Source: Streptomyces globisporus (lineage in GTDB: Bacteria > Actinomycetota > Actinomycetes > Streptomycetales > Streptomycetaceae). From it: a DNA stretch of 64,000 nucleotides. Shown piece after piece: positions 42,392 to 51,058 of the stretch. The notes beneath the pieces are model-generated. The model was not told where the DNA came from. It saw only the letters and a list, made by a program, of their open reading frames with translations, and did not search any database. Location: NCBI GenBank assembly GCA_014649555.1, contig BMTG01000012.1, positions 186,001 through 250,000 of the forward strand, written 5' to 3'. Positions within the stretch are counted from its first letter, which is position 1. The number at the start of each line of letters is the position of its first letter. The position numbers and the translations under genes were made by a program.

Positions 42392-43831
42392 TCACTCGGG
42401 CGGTGCCGCGTAAGCCCCTTCGACCGCCGGATTCCGCTTCTGGACCACCTGGGTCTCCTGCGCACTCTGTGTCTTCTGGGCGCTCTGTGTCTTCTGGGCG
42501 CGGATCAGGTCGCGGTACCAGGCGTACGAGGCCTTCGGCGTACGGGTCAGGGTCTCGTAGTCGATGTGGACCAGGCCGAACCGCTGCGAGGCCCCCTCCG
42601 TCCACTCCACGTTGTCGGTCAGCGACCAGGTGAAGTAGCCGCGTACGTCCACCCCGGCGTCCATCGCCGCGCGCAGGGCGGTGAGGTGGCTCTCCAGGTA
42701 GGCGATGCGGCGGTCGTCGGCGTGCGGTTCCTCCAGGGCGCAGCCGTTCTCCGTGATGTAGAGCGGCGGGAGGCGGTCGCCGTAGCGGGTGTGCAGGGTG
42801 GTGATGATCTCGGTGAGGCCCTCGGGGACGACGGGCCAGCCGAAGCCGGTCTTCTCGTACCCCTCGATCTCCCTTATCCCGAAGGGGAGTTCGGCGGGCA
42901 TGGCGAAGCCGGAGAAGGTCTCCAGGGCTTCGGGGCGGGGGGCGCCGACGAGGGTCGGGTTGTAGTAGTTGATCCCGTACCAGTCGAGCGGGGTGGAGAT
43001 GACCTTGAGGTCGTCGGCGACCGGGCCCGGCATCAGGGCGGCGAGGCCGTCGTCCGGGTAGCGGCCGGTGAGGACGGGGTCGGCGAAGAGCCAGTTGGTG
43101 AGCGTGTCGTACAGCTCCGCCCCGAAGCGGTCCTCGTCGCTGTCCCCGGCCGTCCAGACCGGGGCGTGCGAGAAGGCGGCCCCGATGTTGTCGGCGCCCG
43201 CCGCGCGCAGGGCGCGGACGGCGAGGCCGTGGGCGAGGAGCTGGTGGTGGGCGGCGGGCAGGGCGTCGAAGAGGAGGGTGCGGCCGGGGGCGTGCTCGCC
43301 GAGTGCGTAGCCGAGGAGGGTGACCTCGGCGGGTTCGTTGATCGTGATCCACAGGGGGACCCGGTCGGCGAGGCGTTCGGCGACGATGCCCGCGTACTCG
43401 GCGAAGCGGTAGGCGGTGTCCCGGTCGAGCCAGCCGCCCGCCTCCTCCAGCGGGAGCGGGGTGTCCCAGTGGTAGAGGGTCGGGGCGGGCGTGATGCCGT
43501 GGGCGCACAGCTCGTCGACGAGCCGGTCGTAGAAGTCGAGCCCGTCGGCGTTGACGGCCCCGCTGCCACCGGGCACCACGCGGGGCCAGCTGACGGAGAA
43601 CCGGAAGGCGTCGGCGCCGAGCCCGGCCAGCAGGGCGACGTCCTCGCGGTAGCGGGCGTGGAAGCCGGTGCCCCGGGTGGTGTCGGTGCCGTCCTTGATC
43701 CGGCCGGGCAGCGCGGCGAAGGCGTCCCAGCCCGAGGGGCCCTTGCCGTCCGCGTCCACCGCCCCCTCGGTCTGGAACGCGGAGGCGGAGGCTCCCCAGA
43801 GGAAGCCGGGCGGGAAGATCGGCAGGGACAT
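42392..43831 (-). CDS. GH1 beta-glucosidase
   Basis: A 479-aa GH1 family enzyme. The acid/base Glu is in WITINEPAEV, the nucleophile Glu in YITENGCAL, and the N-terminal signature FLWGASASAFQTEGA is present. There is no signal peptide; it would act on imported cellobiose-like sugars. GGAGG lies six bases before the ATG at 43831. The C-terminus carries a low-complexity tail of six-residue QKTQSA-type repeats that is not part of the barrel. Confidence 0.95.
   Translation of the reverse strand: MSLPIFPPGFLWGASASAFQTEGAVDADGKGPSGWDAFAALPGRIKDGTDTTRGTGFHARYREDVALLAGLGADAFRFSVSWPRVVPGGSGAVNADGLDFYDRLVDELCAHGITPAPTLYHWDTPLPLEEAGGWLDRDTAYRFAEYAGIVAERLADRVPLWITINEPAEVTLLGYALGEHAPGRTLLFDALPAAHHQLLAHGLAVRALRAAGADNIGAAFSHAPVWTAGDSDEDRFGAELYDTLTNWLFADPVLTGRYPDDGLAALMPGPVADDLKVISTPLDWYGINYYNPTLVGAPRPEALETFSGFAMPAELPFGIREIEGYEKTGFGWPVVPEGLTEIITTLHTRYGDRLPPLYITENGCALEEPHADDRRIAYLESHLTALRAAMDAGVDVRGYFTWSLTDNVEWTEGASQRFGLVHIDYETLTRTPKASYAWYRDLIRAQKTQSAQKTQSAQETQVVQKRNPAVEGAYAAPPE
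42442..42500 (-). repeat. 18-bp repeats in the GH1 C-terminal tail
   Basis: Three near-identical copies of an 18-base unit (GCGCTCTGTGTCTTCTGG on the plus strand) encode AQKTQS, AQKTQS and AQETQV. They lie just before the stop of the GH1 gene, in a Gln/Thr-rich tail. The unit is frame-preserving, so this looks like recent slippage. Confidence 0.75.
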
Positions 43832-44002
43832 CGCGGCCTCCAGCAGCCGTACGTGGGAATCCGTATGAGCGGGCGCCTCGCCGGGCAATGATCAGGACCA
43901 GACCTTAATCGCCGGTGGCGGGCGGCAACAGAGCCTGTCGCGAGGATCGTGGAGCCCGCCCCCGGGCGACCGCGCGCCCCGCCCAGGGACGAGGAGTGGT
44001 GG

Positions 44003-45763
44003 ATGCAGTTCGAGGTGTGGGCCCCCGACGCGGACTCGGTCGTGCTGGAGGCGGCGGACGTCCGGTCCCCCATGGAGCGTGACGCGGGGCGCGAGGGGTG
44101 GTGGACGGCTCCGGCGGAGGCCTCGGACGGGGACCGGTACGGCTTCCGGGTGGACGACGGGCCTCTGCTGCCGGACCCCCGTTCGCGGCGGCAGCCGGAC
44201 GGGCCCGACGGCCCGAGCGCGGTCGTCGACCAGGAGGCGTACGCCTGGCACAACGAGTGGGCGGGGCGGCGGCTGAACCGGGCCGTGCTGTACGAGCTGC
44301 ATGTGGGGACGTACACCCCGGAGGGCACGTTCGACGCGGCGGCGGCCCGGCTGGGCCATCTGGCGGAGCTGGGGGTCACCCATGTGTCGCTGATGCCGGT
44401 GTGCCCGTTCCCGGGGGTCAACGGCTGGGGGTACGAGGGCGTCTCGCTGTGGGCGGTGCACGAGCCGTACGGCGGGCCCGAGGGGCTGAAACGCTTTGTG
44501 GACACGGCGCACGAGCTGGGGCTCGGGGTGGTCCTGGACGTCGTCCACAACCATCTGGGCCCCTCCGGCAACTACCTGCCTGCCTTCGGCCCGTACTTCA
44601 CCGACACCCACCACACCCCGTGGGGTTCGGCGGTCAATCTGGACGCGCCGGGCTCGGACGAGGTGCGGGCGTTCCTGCTGGGCAGCGCGCTGGCCTGGCT
44701 GCGCGACTACCGGCTGGACGGGCTGCGCCTCGACGCGGTGCACGCGCTGGCCGACACCCGGGCGCTGACGTTCCTGGAGGAGCTGTCGGCGGCGGTGGAC
44801 GCGCTGGCGGTGGAGCTGGGGCGGCCGCTCGGGCTGATCGCCGAGTCCGACCTCTGCGATCCGCGCACCACGACCCCGCGTCCGGCGGGCGGCCTCGGGC
44901 TGCACGCCCAGTGGAACGACGACTTCCACCACGCCCTGCACACCGCGCTCACCGGTGAGTCGCAGGGCTACTACGCCGACTTCGCCCGGGCCCCGCTGGC
45001 CGCCCTCGCCAAGACGGTGACCTCGGCGTTCTTCCACAACGGGACCTGGTCCAGCTTCCGGGGCCGCACCCACGGCCGCCCGGTCGACGTGTCCCGCACC
45101 CCGGCGCACCGCTTCGTCGGGTACGCGCAGACGCACGACCAGATCGGCAACCGGGCGTTGGGCGACCGGCTGGCCTCGTCCCTCTCCCCCGGTCTCCAGG
45201 CATGCGCCGCCGCGCTCGTGCTGACGGGTCCCTTCACCCCGATGCTGTTCATGGGCGAGGAGTGGGGGGCACGCACCCCGTGGCAGTTCTTCACCGACCA
45301 CACGGATCCGGAGCTGGCCGAGGCCGTACGCAACGGCAGGCGGCGGGAGTTCGGGGCGCACGGCTGGGCGGAGGAGGAGATCCCCGACCCGCAGGACCCG
45401 GCGACCCGGGACCGCTCCTGCCTCGACTGGTCCGAGCCGGAGCGCGAACCGCACGGGCGCCTGCTCGCCTGGTACCGCGAACTGATCGCGCTGCGGCGCA
45501 CGTTGCCCGATCTGCACGATCCCGATCTGGCGGCGGTGAAGACCGCGTTCGACGAGGACGAGCGGTGGTTCGCGTACCGCAGGGGGGATCTGCGGGTCGT
45601 GGCGAACCTGGCGGACAAGCCGGCGGCGATCCCGCTCGGCCTCGGACGCCACCGCCGCTCCGGGGGGCGGGTGCTGGCGGCCTGGGAGCCGGTCGAGGCG
45701 CCGGGGCCGGACGGGGTGCTGCATCTGCCGCCGGAGTCGTGCGTGGTGCTCGCGGACGACTGA
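44003..45763 (+). CDS. treZ: Malto-oligosyltrehalose trehalohydrolase
   Basis: TreZ (586 aa) releases trehalose from the product of TreY. The N-terminal domain (MQFEVWAPDADSVVLE) precedes a GH13_10 barrel with Asp in DGLRLDAVHALAD, Glu in GLIAESDLCDP and Asp in AQTHDQIGNRALG. The ATG at 44003 has GAGGAG six bases upstream; a longer frame from 43949 is less likely. It is separated from treY by seven genes, yet the two enzymes work in sequence. Confidence 0.95.
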   Translation: MQFEVWAPDADSVVLEAADVRSPMERDAGREGWWTAPAEASDGDRYGFRVDDGPLLPDPRSRRQPDGPDGPSAVVDQEAYAWHNEWAGRRLNRAVLYELHVGTYTPEGTFDAAAARLGHLAELGVTHVSLMPVCPFPGVNGWGYEGVSLWAVHEPYGGPEGLKRFVDTAHELGLGVVLDVVHNHLGPSGNYLPAFGPYFTDTHHTPWGSAVNLDAPGSDEVRAFLLGSALAWLRDYRLDGLRLDAVHALADTRALTFLEELSAAVDALAVELGRPLGLIAESDLCDPRTTTPRPAGGLGLHAQWNDDFHHALHTALTGESQGYYADFARAPLAALAKTVTSAFFHNGTWSSFRGRTHGRPVDVSRTPAHRFVGYAQTHDQIGNRALGDRLASSLSPGLQACAAALVLTGPFTPMLFMGEEWGARTPWQFFTDHTDPELAEAVRNGRRREFGAHGWAEEEIPDPQDPATRDRSCLDWSEPEREPHGRLLAWYRELIALRRTLPDLHDPDLAAVKTAFDEDERWFAYRRGDLRVVANLADKPAAIPLGLGRHRRSGGRVLAAWEPVEAPGPDGVLHLPPESCVVLADD

Positions 45764-45807
45764 ACGCCCTTGAACGCCTCTGAACTCCCTTGCGGGCGGG
45801 CCTGCTC

Positions 45808-46956
45808 CTACTCCACGACGGCGAGTTCGCGGGCGGTGGCGTTGAGCCGCCGTCCGCCGTCCTCGGTCACCGCCACGATGTCCTCGATCCGGACGCCGAA
45901 GCGGCCGGGGAGGTAGATGCCCGGCTCCACGGAGAAGCACATGCCCGGGACGAGCGGCTGCTCCTCGCCCTCGATCATGTACGGCGGCTCGTGGGTGGTG
46001 ACGCCGATGCCGTGGCCGGTGCGGTGGATGAACCGGTCGCCGTAGCCGAACTCGGTGATCACCGCGCGGGCGGCCCGGTCGATCTCCTGGCAGGCGACGC
46101 CGGGCCGGACGGCGGCGCAGCCCGCCTGCTGGGCCTCGCGGACGATGTCGTGGACCCGCTGCTCCTCGGCGGTGGGCTCACCGACATGGACCGTACGGGA
46201 GGTGTCGGAGCCGTAACCGTGCTTCAGGCCGCCGAAGTCGAGGACGACCATGTCACCGCGCTCGATGGTGCGTTCGCCCGCCTCGTGGTGCGGGTTGGCC
46301 CCGTTGGGGCCGGATCCGACGACGGTGAAGTCGACCTGGGAGTGCCCGAACTCCCGCAGCAGCGCGGCGAGGTCCAAGGCCACGTCGACCTCCCGGCGGC
46401 CGGAGAAGCGCACTTTGAGGATTTCCTCGTACGTGGCGTCGGCGGCGGCCCCGGCGGCGGCGAGCCGTTGCAGCTCGGCGGCGTCCTTCACCGCGCGGAG
46501 CATCGGCAGGGCCTCGGTGAGCGCGGTGTAGGAGGTTCCGGGCAACTGCCGCTGGAGGCCGAGCAGATGCATCGCCCAGGCGTTGTCGCTGACACCGAAG
46601 CGGCCCTCGGCCGCCAGCAGTGGGGCGGTCACCTCGTACGGGTCCTTGCCGTCGGTCCAGTCCCGCAGGGTCAGCGCGGGCGCCCCGGTGGCGGCGGCCG
46701 CGTCGGGGGCCTCCAGGGTCGGGACCACCAGCACCGGGTCGTGGCCGGCCCGCAGTACGAGGAGGGTGAGGCGCTCGGTGCTCACGGGGCGGTAGCCGGT
46801 GAGGTGGACGAGGTCGGGGCCCGGCGCGACGATCACCCCGGCGAGCCCGGCCTCGGCGGCGGACTCGGCGGCCCGCGCCATCCGGGCCCGGTAGTCGTCG
46901 ACGGTGAAGGGCGAGGGCGGAGCGGACTGCTGGGCAAAGGGACTCGGGCTCGACAT
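45808..46956 (-). CDS. Xaa-Pro aminopeptidase (M24)
   Basis: A 382-aa metallopeptidase of the PepQ/PepP group. The creatinase N-domain (about 20-155) precedes the pita-bread domain with metal ligands Asp in VVLDFGG, Asp in GSDTSRTV, His in HRTGHGIG, Glu in SVEPGIYLPG and Glu in VRIEDIV. AGGAGG precedes the ATG at 46956. It would hydrolyse dipeptides or N-terminal X-Pro bonds in the cytoplasm. No operon partner is seen. Confidence 0.94.
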   Translation of the reverse strand: MSSPSPFAQQSAPPSPFTVDDYRARMARAAESAAEAGLAGVIVAPGPDLVHLTGYRPVSTERLTLLVLRAGHDPVLVVPTLEAPDAAAATGAPALTLRDWTDGKDPYEVTAPLLAAEGRFGVSDNAWAMHLLGLQRQLPGTSYTALTEALPMLRAVKDAAELQRLAAAGAAADATYEEILKVRFSGRREVDVALDLAALLREFGHSQVDFTVVGSGPNGANPHHEAGERTIERGDMVVLDFGGLKHGYGSDTSRTVHVGEPTAEEQRVHDIVREAQQAGCAAVRPGVACQEIDRAARAVITEFGYGDRFIHRTGHGIGVTTHEPPYMIEGEEQPLVPGMCFSVEPGIYLPGRFGVRIEDIVAVTEDGGRRLNATARELAVVE

Positions 46957-47103
46957 CAGGACCTCCTGGCGGTGCGACACGGCACACAGCATCCTGCCTG
47001 CCGGGCAGGGCGTACGCGACCGACTTCGGGCCGCGTGTCAGGGCTCGGCGTGTCCGCGACCGGCTTCCGGCCGCGCGTGTCTGCCGGGGCGTCAGCCGTC
47101 AGT

Positions 47104-47189
47104 CACGTCGGCCGTCATCAGACATCGGTCGCCGTCGGCCGTCAGCCACGTCGGCCGTCGTCAGACATCGGTCGCCGTCGGTCGTCGTC
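47104..47189. repeat. Tandem 43-bp duplication at the 3' end of the kinase gene
   Basis: Positions 47104-47146 and 47147-47189 are two near-identical 43-base copies beginning CACGTCGGCCGTC. The second copy contains the last codons and stop of the kinase gene; the first is outside the gene. The unit is not a multiple of three. Shorter, related repeats (CGCGACCGRCTTC) continue to about 47015. This looks like a recent slippage duplication. Confidence 0.8.
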
Positions 47190-47844
47190 CGTCGGGCAGC
47201 CGCACGATGAGGTCCGCCCGGTCGCGGCCCCGCTCCACCAGCCGGGCGTTCGCCTCGTCGGACCGGGCCACCCACTCCTCCGCGTCGCGCCGGAGCCTGC
47301 CGTGGTGCACATGCCGGTCGACAAGTCGACGTACCCGCACCTCCGGGTCGAGATCCAGGAACCACACCTCGTCCAGCAGCCCCCGCACCGGGGCCCAGGG
47401 CCCGTCGTCGTACAGCAGGTAGTTGCCCTCGGTGACGACGAGGGGGACGTCCGGCGGGACGGGCAGCGACCCCGCGACCGGCTCCTCCAGGGACCGGTCG
47501 AAGGCCGGTGCGTAGACCGCGTGCACCGGGTCCGGCGTCCGCAGCCGCCGCAGCAGGGCCGCGTACCCGGCCGCGTCGAAGGTGTCGGGCGCGCCCTTGC
47601 GGCCCGCGCGGCCGAGGCGGTCCAGCTCGGCGGCGGCGAGATGGAAGCCGTCCATCGGGACGAGGGCGGCGCGTCCGTCCAGGGCCGCGACCAGCCGGTC
47701 CGCCAGAGTGGACTTCCCGGCTCCGGGCGGGCCCGCGATCCCGAGGATGCGCCGTTGGCCGGTGTCCGCGAGGGCGCGGGCCCGGTCGTTCAGCGCGGCC
47801 CGGCCGCCGGTGCTCGTAGCGTCCACGAAGTCCATGCGGCGCAT
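47161..47844 (-). CDS. Nucleoside/pantothenate-type kinase family protein
   Basis: A 227-aa P-loop kinase of the uridine kinase/PanK superfamily. Walker A is GIAGPPGAGKSTL near residue 38; PMDGFHL, VTEGNYLLYDD and the Arg-rich lid RRLVDRHVHHGRL follow, as in this family of small-molecule kinases. The start is uncertain between 47844 and 47835, both without a strong binding site. The substrate is unknown. The gene's end lies within a tandem duplication. Confidence 0.82.
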   Translation of the reverse strand: MRRMDFVDATSTGGRAALNDRARALADTGQRRILGIAGPPGAGKSTLADRLVAALDGRAALVPMDGFHLAAAELDRLGRAGRKGAPDTFDAAGYAALLRRLRTPDPVHAVYAPAFDRSLEEPVAGSLPVPPDVPLVVTEGNYLLYDDGPWAPVRGLLDEVWFLDLDPEVRVRRLVDRHVHHGRLRRDAEEWVARSDEANARLVERGRDRADLIVRLPDGRRPTATDV

Positions 47845-47869
47845 TGTGCCCGGCGACTGGGTGCCGAAG

Positions 47870-47888
47870 CACTAGTGTTACGTATAAC
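47870..47888 (+). promoter_or_regulatory. Promoter/operator of the VOC gene
   Basis: A perfect palindrome CACTAGTG (47870-47877) abuts GTTA-CGTA-TAAC, which contains TATAAC (47883-47888), a 5/6 match to the -10 consensus, 50 bases before the VOC ATG. The CTAGTG core is shared with the two operator half-sites before the drug-exporter gene at 49.3 kb. No good -35 is seen, which suits a regulated promoter. Confidence 0.5.
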
Positions 47889-47937
47889 GTCATCGCTCCC
47901 GGACCCTCGCCGCTCCAGAGCTTCCGAAAGGCCCCCC

Positions 47938-48330
47938 ATGTCCCACATCGCCCTGGTCACCCTGGTCGTCCGCGACTACGACGAGGCGCTCGCCTTCTAC
48001 CGCGACGCGCTCGGCTTCGAGCTGGTGGAGGACACCGACCGGGGCGACGGCACCCGCTGGGTGGTGGTGCGCCCGCGCGGGGCGGCGGACGGCACGGGGC
48101 TGCTGCTGGCCCGGGCGAAGGACGAGGCGCAGGCCGGGGCCGTGGGGGCGCAGACGGGCGGCCGGGTCGGCTTCTTCCTGCACACCGAGGACTTCGCGGC
48201 CGACCACGCGCGGATGCGCGCGGCCGGGGTGCGCTTCCTGGAGGAGCCGCGCCACGAGACGTACGGCTCGGTCGCGGTCTTCGAGGACCTGTACGGCAAC
48301 CGGTGGGATCTGCTCCAGCCGGCCGGCTGA
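47938..48330 (+). CDS. VOC-family protein (glyoxalase/dioxygenase fold)
   Basis: A 130-aa single-unit VOC protein; it begins MSHIALVTLVVRDYDEALAFYRDALGFELVED and ends VFEDLYGNRWDLLQP, the paired beta-alpha-beta units of the family. A divalent metal site (His, Glu) is plausible but the ligand is unknown; homologues include bleomycin-type sequestration proteins and dioxygenases. GAAAGG precedes the ATG. It is convergent with the GntR-TetR regulator gene. Confidence 0.88.
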   Translation: MSHIALVTLVVRDYDEALAFYRDALGFELVEDTDRGDGTRWVVVRPRGAADGTGLLLARAKDEAQAGAVGAQTGGRVGFFLHTEDFAADHARMRAAGVRFLEEPRHETYGSVAVFEDLYGNRWDLLQPAG

Positions 48331-48355
48331 CTCCGTGGCGGCCACGCCGTGACGG

Positions 48356-49261
48356 TCACCGGCTCCCGGACCGCTCGATGAGTGCGGCGACCCCGTCCAG
48401 CAGCCGGGCGAGCCCGAAGGCGAAGAGTGTGTCGAGTTCGAGGTCGAACTCCTCTTCGCCGAAGAGGGCGAAAAGGGTCGGATAGCCCCCACCGGTCTGG
48501 ATCTGTTCCAGCCGCACTTCGTTGGAGGCCAGCCACTCGTCGGGGGTCATGCCGGTGTCCTGCCGCGCCTGCGCCTCGAGCTCGACGGCCGCCGCGACGC
48601 CTTGGGCGTACCCGAGGAGGGCGAGGTGGACGTGGATGGTCTGGGCCGGTGTCAGCCCCAGGCCGTTCAGGGCGCTGAGGACCCGCTCGGTGTACCGCAT
48701 CGCGTGGGGCGAGGTCATCGGCCGGGTGAGGGCGGCCGTGGCCCGGGCCAGCCAGGTGTGGCGCTGGTAGCGGGTCCACAACCACCGCGCCTCCCGCTCC
48801 AGTTGCGCCCGCCAGCCGACGGGCCGGGGCCCCGGCGGTTCTCCGTCGAACACCGTCTCCGACATCAGCCGTACCAGCTCGCCCTTGTTCGGGACGTGGC
48901 GGTAGAGCGCCATGGTGGAGACGCCGAAGTCGGTGGCGACCCGGCGCATGGAGAGCGCCGCGAGTCCTTCGGCGTCGACGAGGGCGATCGCCGCGCGGAT
49001 GATGCGGTCGCGGGTGAGTCCGCGGTGGGGAGCCGCGTCCCGTTCCCTCCCCGACGCGGCGACCACGGTGCCGACGCCGGGCACGGCCCGCACCAGACCG
49101 TCCTGTTGCAGCGTGGCGAGCGCCTTCGTCGCGGTCGCCATGGCGACACCCCAGTCCTGGGTGATGCGCCGGGTGGAGGGGACGCGGGCGCCGGGCGCGA
49201 GCTCGCCCGAGGCGATCCGCCGGCGGATGTCACCGGCGATGCGGAGGTAGGGCGGCTCCAT
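48356..49261 (-). CDS. GntR-TetR fusion transcriptional regulator
   Basis: A 301-aa repressor with two DNA-binding domains: an N-terminal GntR winged helix (about 1-70, RRRIASGELAPGARVPSTRRITQDWG) and a TetR helix-turn-helix (about 82-130, DRIIRAAIALVDAEGLAALSMRRVATDFGVSTMALYRHV, in parts), followed by a TetR C-terminal ligand domain. ATG at 49261 fits GAAGG seven bases upstream; 49267 is the alternative. Divergent from a 14-TM drug exporter with paired AGTGCACT sites between them. Confidence 0.92.
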   Translation of the reverse strand: MEPPYLRIAGDIRRRIASGELAPGARVPSTRRITQDWGVAMATATKALATLQQDGLVRAVPGVGTVVAASGRERDAAPHRGLTRDRIIRAAIALVDAEGLAALSMRRVATDFGVSTMALYRHVPNKGELVRLMSETVFDGEPPGPRPVGWRAQLEREARWLWTRYQRHTWLARATAALTRPMTSPHAMRYTERVLSALNGLGLTPAQTIHVHLALLGYAQGVAAAVELEAQARQDTGMTPDEWLASNEVRLEQIQTGGGYPTLFALFGEEEFDLELDTLFAFGLARLLDGVAALIERSGSR

Positions 49262-49279
49262 GACCATGCCTTCACTGTA

Positions 49280-49338
49280 CTAGTGCACTGGATGGGTGTT
49301 CGCCCTTCTGGTAGCGGGTTCACGGCGTAGTGCACTAG
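49280..49338. promoter_or_regulatory. Paired inverted operators between regulator and exporter
   Basis: CTAGTGCACT (49280-49289) and AGTGCACTAG (49329-49338) are exact inverted copies, each holding the 8-bp palindrome AGTGCACT, with centres 49 bp apart. They lie between the divergent GntR-TetR regulator and MFS genes, the classic place for autoregulation and exporter repression. The spacing would allow two dimers or a loop. Confidence 0.75.
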
Positions 49339-49383
49339 GCATCCGTTTGCCGCGTACACCTTGCTCCCGCTTCCCTGCCGTAC

Positions 49384-50946
49384 ATGGAGAACAACACACC
49401 CGGCCCCCTCGCGGGGCGCAAGGAATGGACCGCCCTCGGCGTCCTGATGCTGCCCCTGCTTCTGGTCTCGATGGACATCTCGGTCCTGTACTTCGCGATT
49501 CCCTACGTCAGCCAGGACCTGGAACCCAGCGCGACGCAGCAGCTGTGGATCCTCGACATGTACGGCTTCGTCCTCGCCGGGCTGCTCATCACGATGGGCG
49601 CGCTCGGCGACCGGATCGGCCGACGCGCGTCGGTGCTCGCGGGAGCGGTGCTGTTCGGGGCGGCCTCGGTGCTCGCCGCGTACGCGCAGACGTCGGAGAT
49701 GCTCATCGTGGCACGCGCGTTGCTGGGTCTCGGTGGCGCCGCCCTGATGCCCTCGACGCTCGCCCTGATCCGCAACCTCTTCCACGACGCCAGGCAGCGC
49801 GCCAAGGCGGTGACCCTGTGGACCACCGTGATGACGGCGGGCATCTCCCTGGGGCCCGTGGTCAGCGGTCTGCTGCTCGAACACTTCTGGTGGGGCTCGG
49901 TCTTCCTGATCAACCTGCCCGCTATGGTGCTGCTGCTCGTCCTGGTGCCCTTCCTGGTGCCGGAGTTCCGGACCGCGCAGCGCGAGCGCTTCGACCTGCT
50001 GAGCTCGGTGCTGTCGCTCGGTGCCGTGCTGCTGGTGGTCCACGGCATCAAGGAATGGGCCCGGCACGGGTACGACCCGCTGCCGGCCGTCACGATGGGC
50101 GTGGGGCTCGTCGTCGGCTTCGTCTTCGTCCGCCGTCAGAAGCACCTCGCGCATCCGATGATCGACCTGGGGCTGCTCGGCCGGCGTACCTTCGGCGGCC
50201 CGGTGTTCGCCAATCTCCTGGCGATGTTCGCCACCGTCGGGATGGCCGTCTTCCTCACCCAGTATCTGCAGTCCGTTCTCGGCCTGAGCCCGTTCCGGGC
50301 CGCCCTGTGGAGTCTGGTACCGGCTGTCGGCGCGGCCGTCGCGGCTCCGGTGGCGGCCGCGCTCGCCCAGCGCGTCGACCGGGCGTACGTCATGGGCGGC
50401 GGCCTTCTCGTCTCCGCCTGCGGCTTCCTGTGGATGACCCAGGTGCGGGCCGACTCGGCGCTCTGGTTCGCCCTGACCGGCGCCGCCCTCTACGCGGGAG
50501 GTCTGGTCGCCGCGATGGCCCTCGCCACCGAACTCGCCCTCGGCGCGGCGCCACCGGAGCGTGCGGGTTCGGCGGCGGCCGTGCTGGAGTCGGGCCAGGA
50601 ACTCGGCGGAGCGCTGGGGATGGCCGTCCTCGGATCCATCGGCGCGGCGGTCTACAGCCGGGAGATGGCCGACGCCGTGCCCGCCGGGATGCCGCACGCC
50701 GAAGCCGTACGCGAGACGCTGGGCGGTGCGACGGCCGCCGCGGCCCGGCTGCCCGACGAGACCGCCGATGCCGTACTGACGGCGGCGCGCGACGCCTTCA
50801 CCCACGGGATGAGCTTCGCGGCGGTCGGCGCGGCCGTCGTCATGGCCGCGGCCGGCGTCTTCTCCCTCGCCTGGCTGCGGGGTGCGGGCCGGGCGAAGCC
50901 CCCGTCGGAACCGGCCGAGCCCCGGCCCGCCGTACTCCCGTCGTGA
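49384..50946 (+). CDS. MFS drug exporter, DHA2 (14-TM) type
   Basis: A 520-aa major-facilitator antiporter of the QacA/SmvA-like DHA2 group with about 14 helices. Motif A is LGDRIGRRASVLAGA near residue 80 and motif C lies in TAGISLGPVVSGLLL near 155; an early membrane Asp is in LVSMDISVLYFA. Substrates are likely cationic drugs or metabolites. No Shine-Dalgarno sequence is seen before the ATG, so translation could be leaderless. Regulation by the divergent GntR-TetR protein is strongly suggested by the operators. Confidence 0.93.
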   Translation: MENNTPGPLAGRKEWTALGVLMLPLLLVSMDISVLYFAIPYVSQDLEPSATQQLWILDMYGFVLAGLLITMGALGDRIGRRASVLAGAVLFGAASVLAAYAQTSEMLIVARALLGLGGAALMPSTLALIRNLFHDARQRAKAVTLWTTVMTAGISLGPVVSGLLLEHFWWGSVFLINLPAMVLLLVLVPFLVPEFRTAQRERFDLLSSVLSLGAVLLVVHGIKEWARHGYDPLPAVTMGVGLVVGFVFVRRQKHLAHPMIDLGLLGRRTFGGPVFANLLAMFATVGMAVFLTQYLQSVLGLSPFRAALWSLVPAVGAAVAAPVAAALAQRVDRAYVMGGGLLVSACGFLWMTQVRADSALWFALTGAALYAGGLVAAMALATELALGAAPPERAGSAAAVLESGQELGGALGMAVLGSIGAAVYSREMADAVPAGMPHAEAVRETLGGATAAAARLPDETADAVLTAARDAFTHGMSFAAVGAAVVMAAAGVFSLAWLRGAGRAKPPSEPAEPRPAVLPS

Positions 50947-51058
50947 GGGCGGACGCCCCCGGTCCGGGCAACCGGGGGGGTCCGAACCGGACACCCGGGT
51001 CTCGGCATTCGGCCCACAGCCGGGGCGCGGCCTGACCCCGTCCGATGACCATGGGTCC

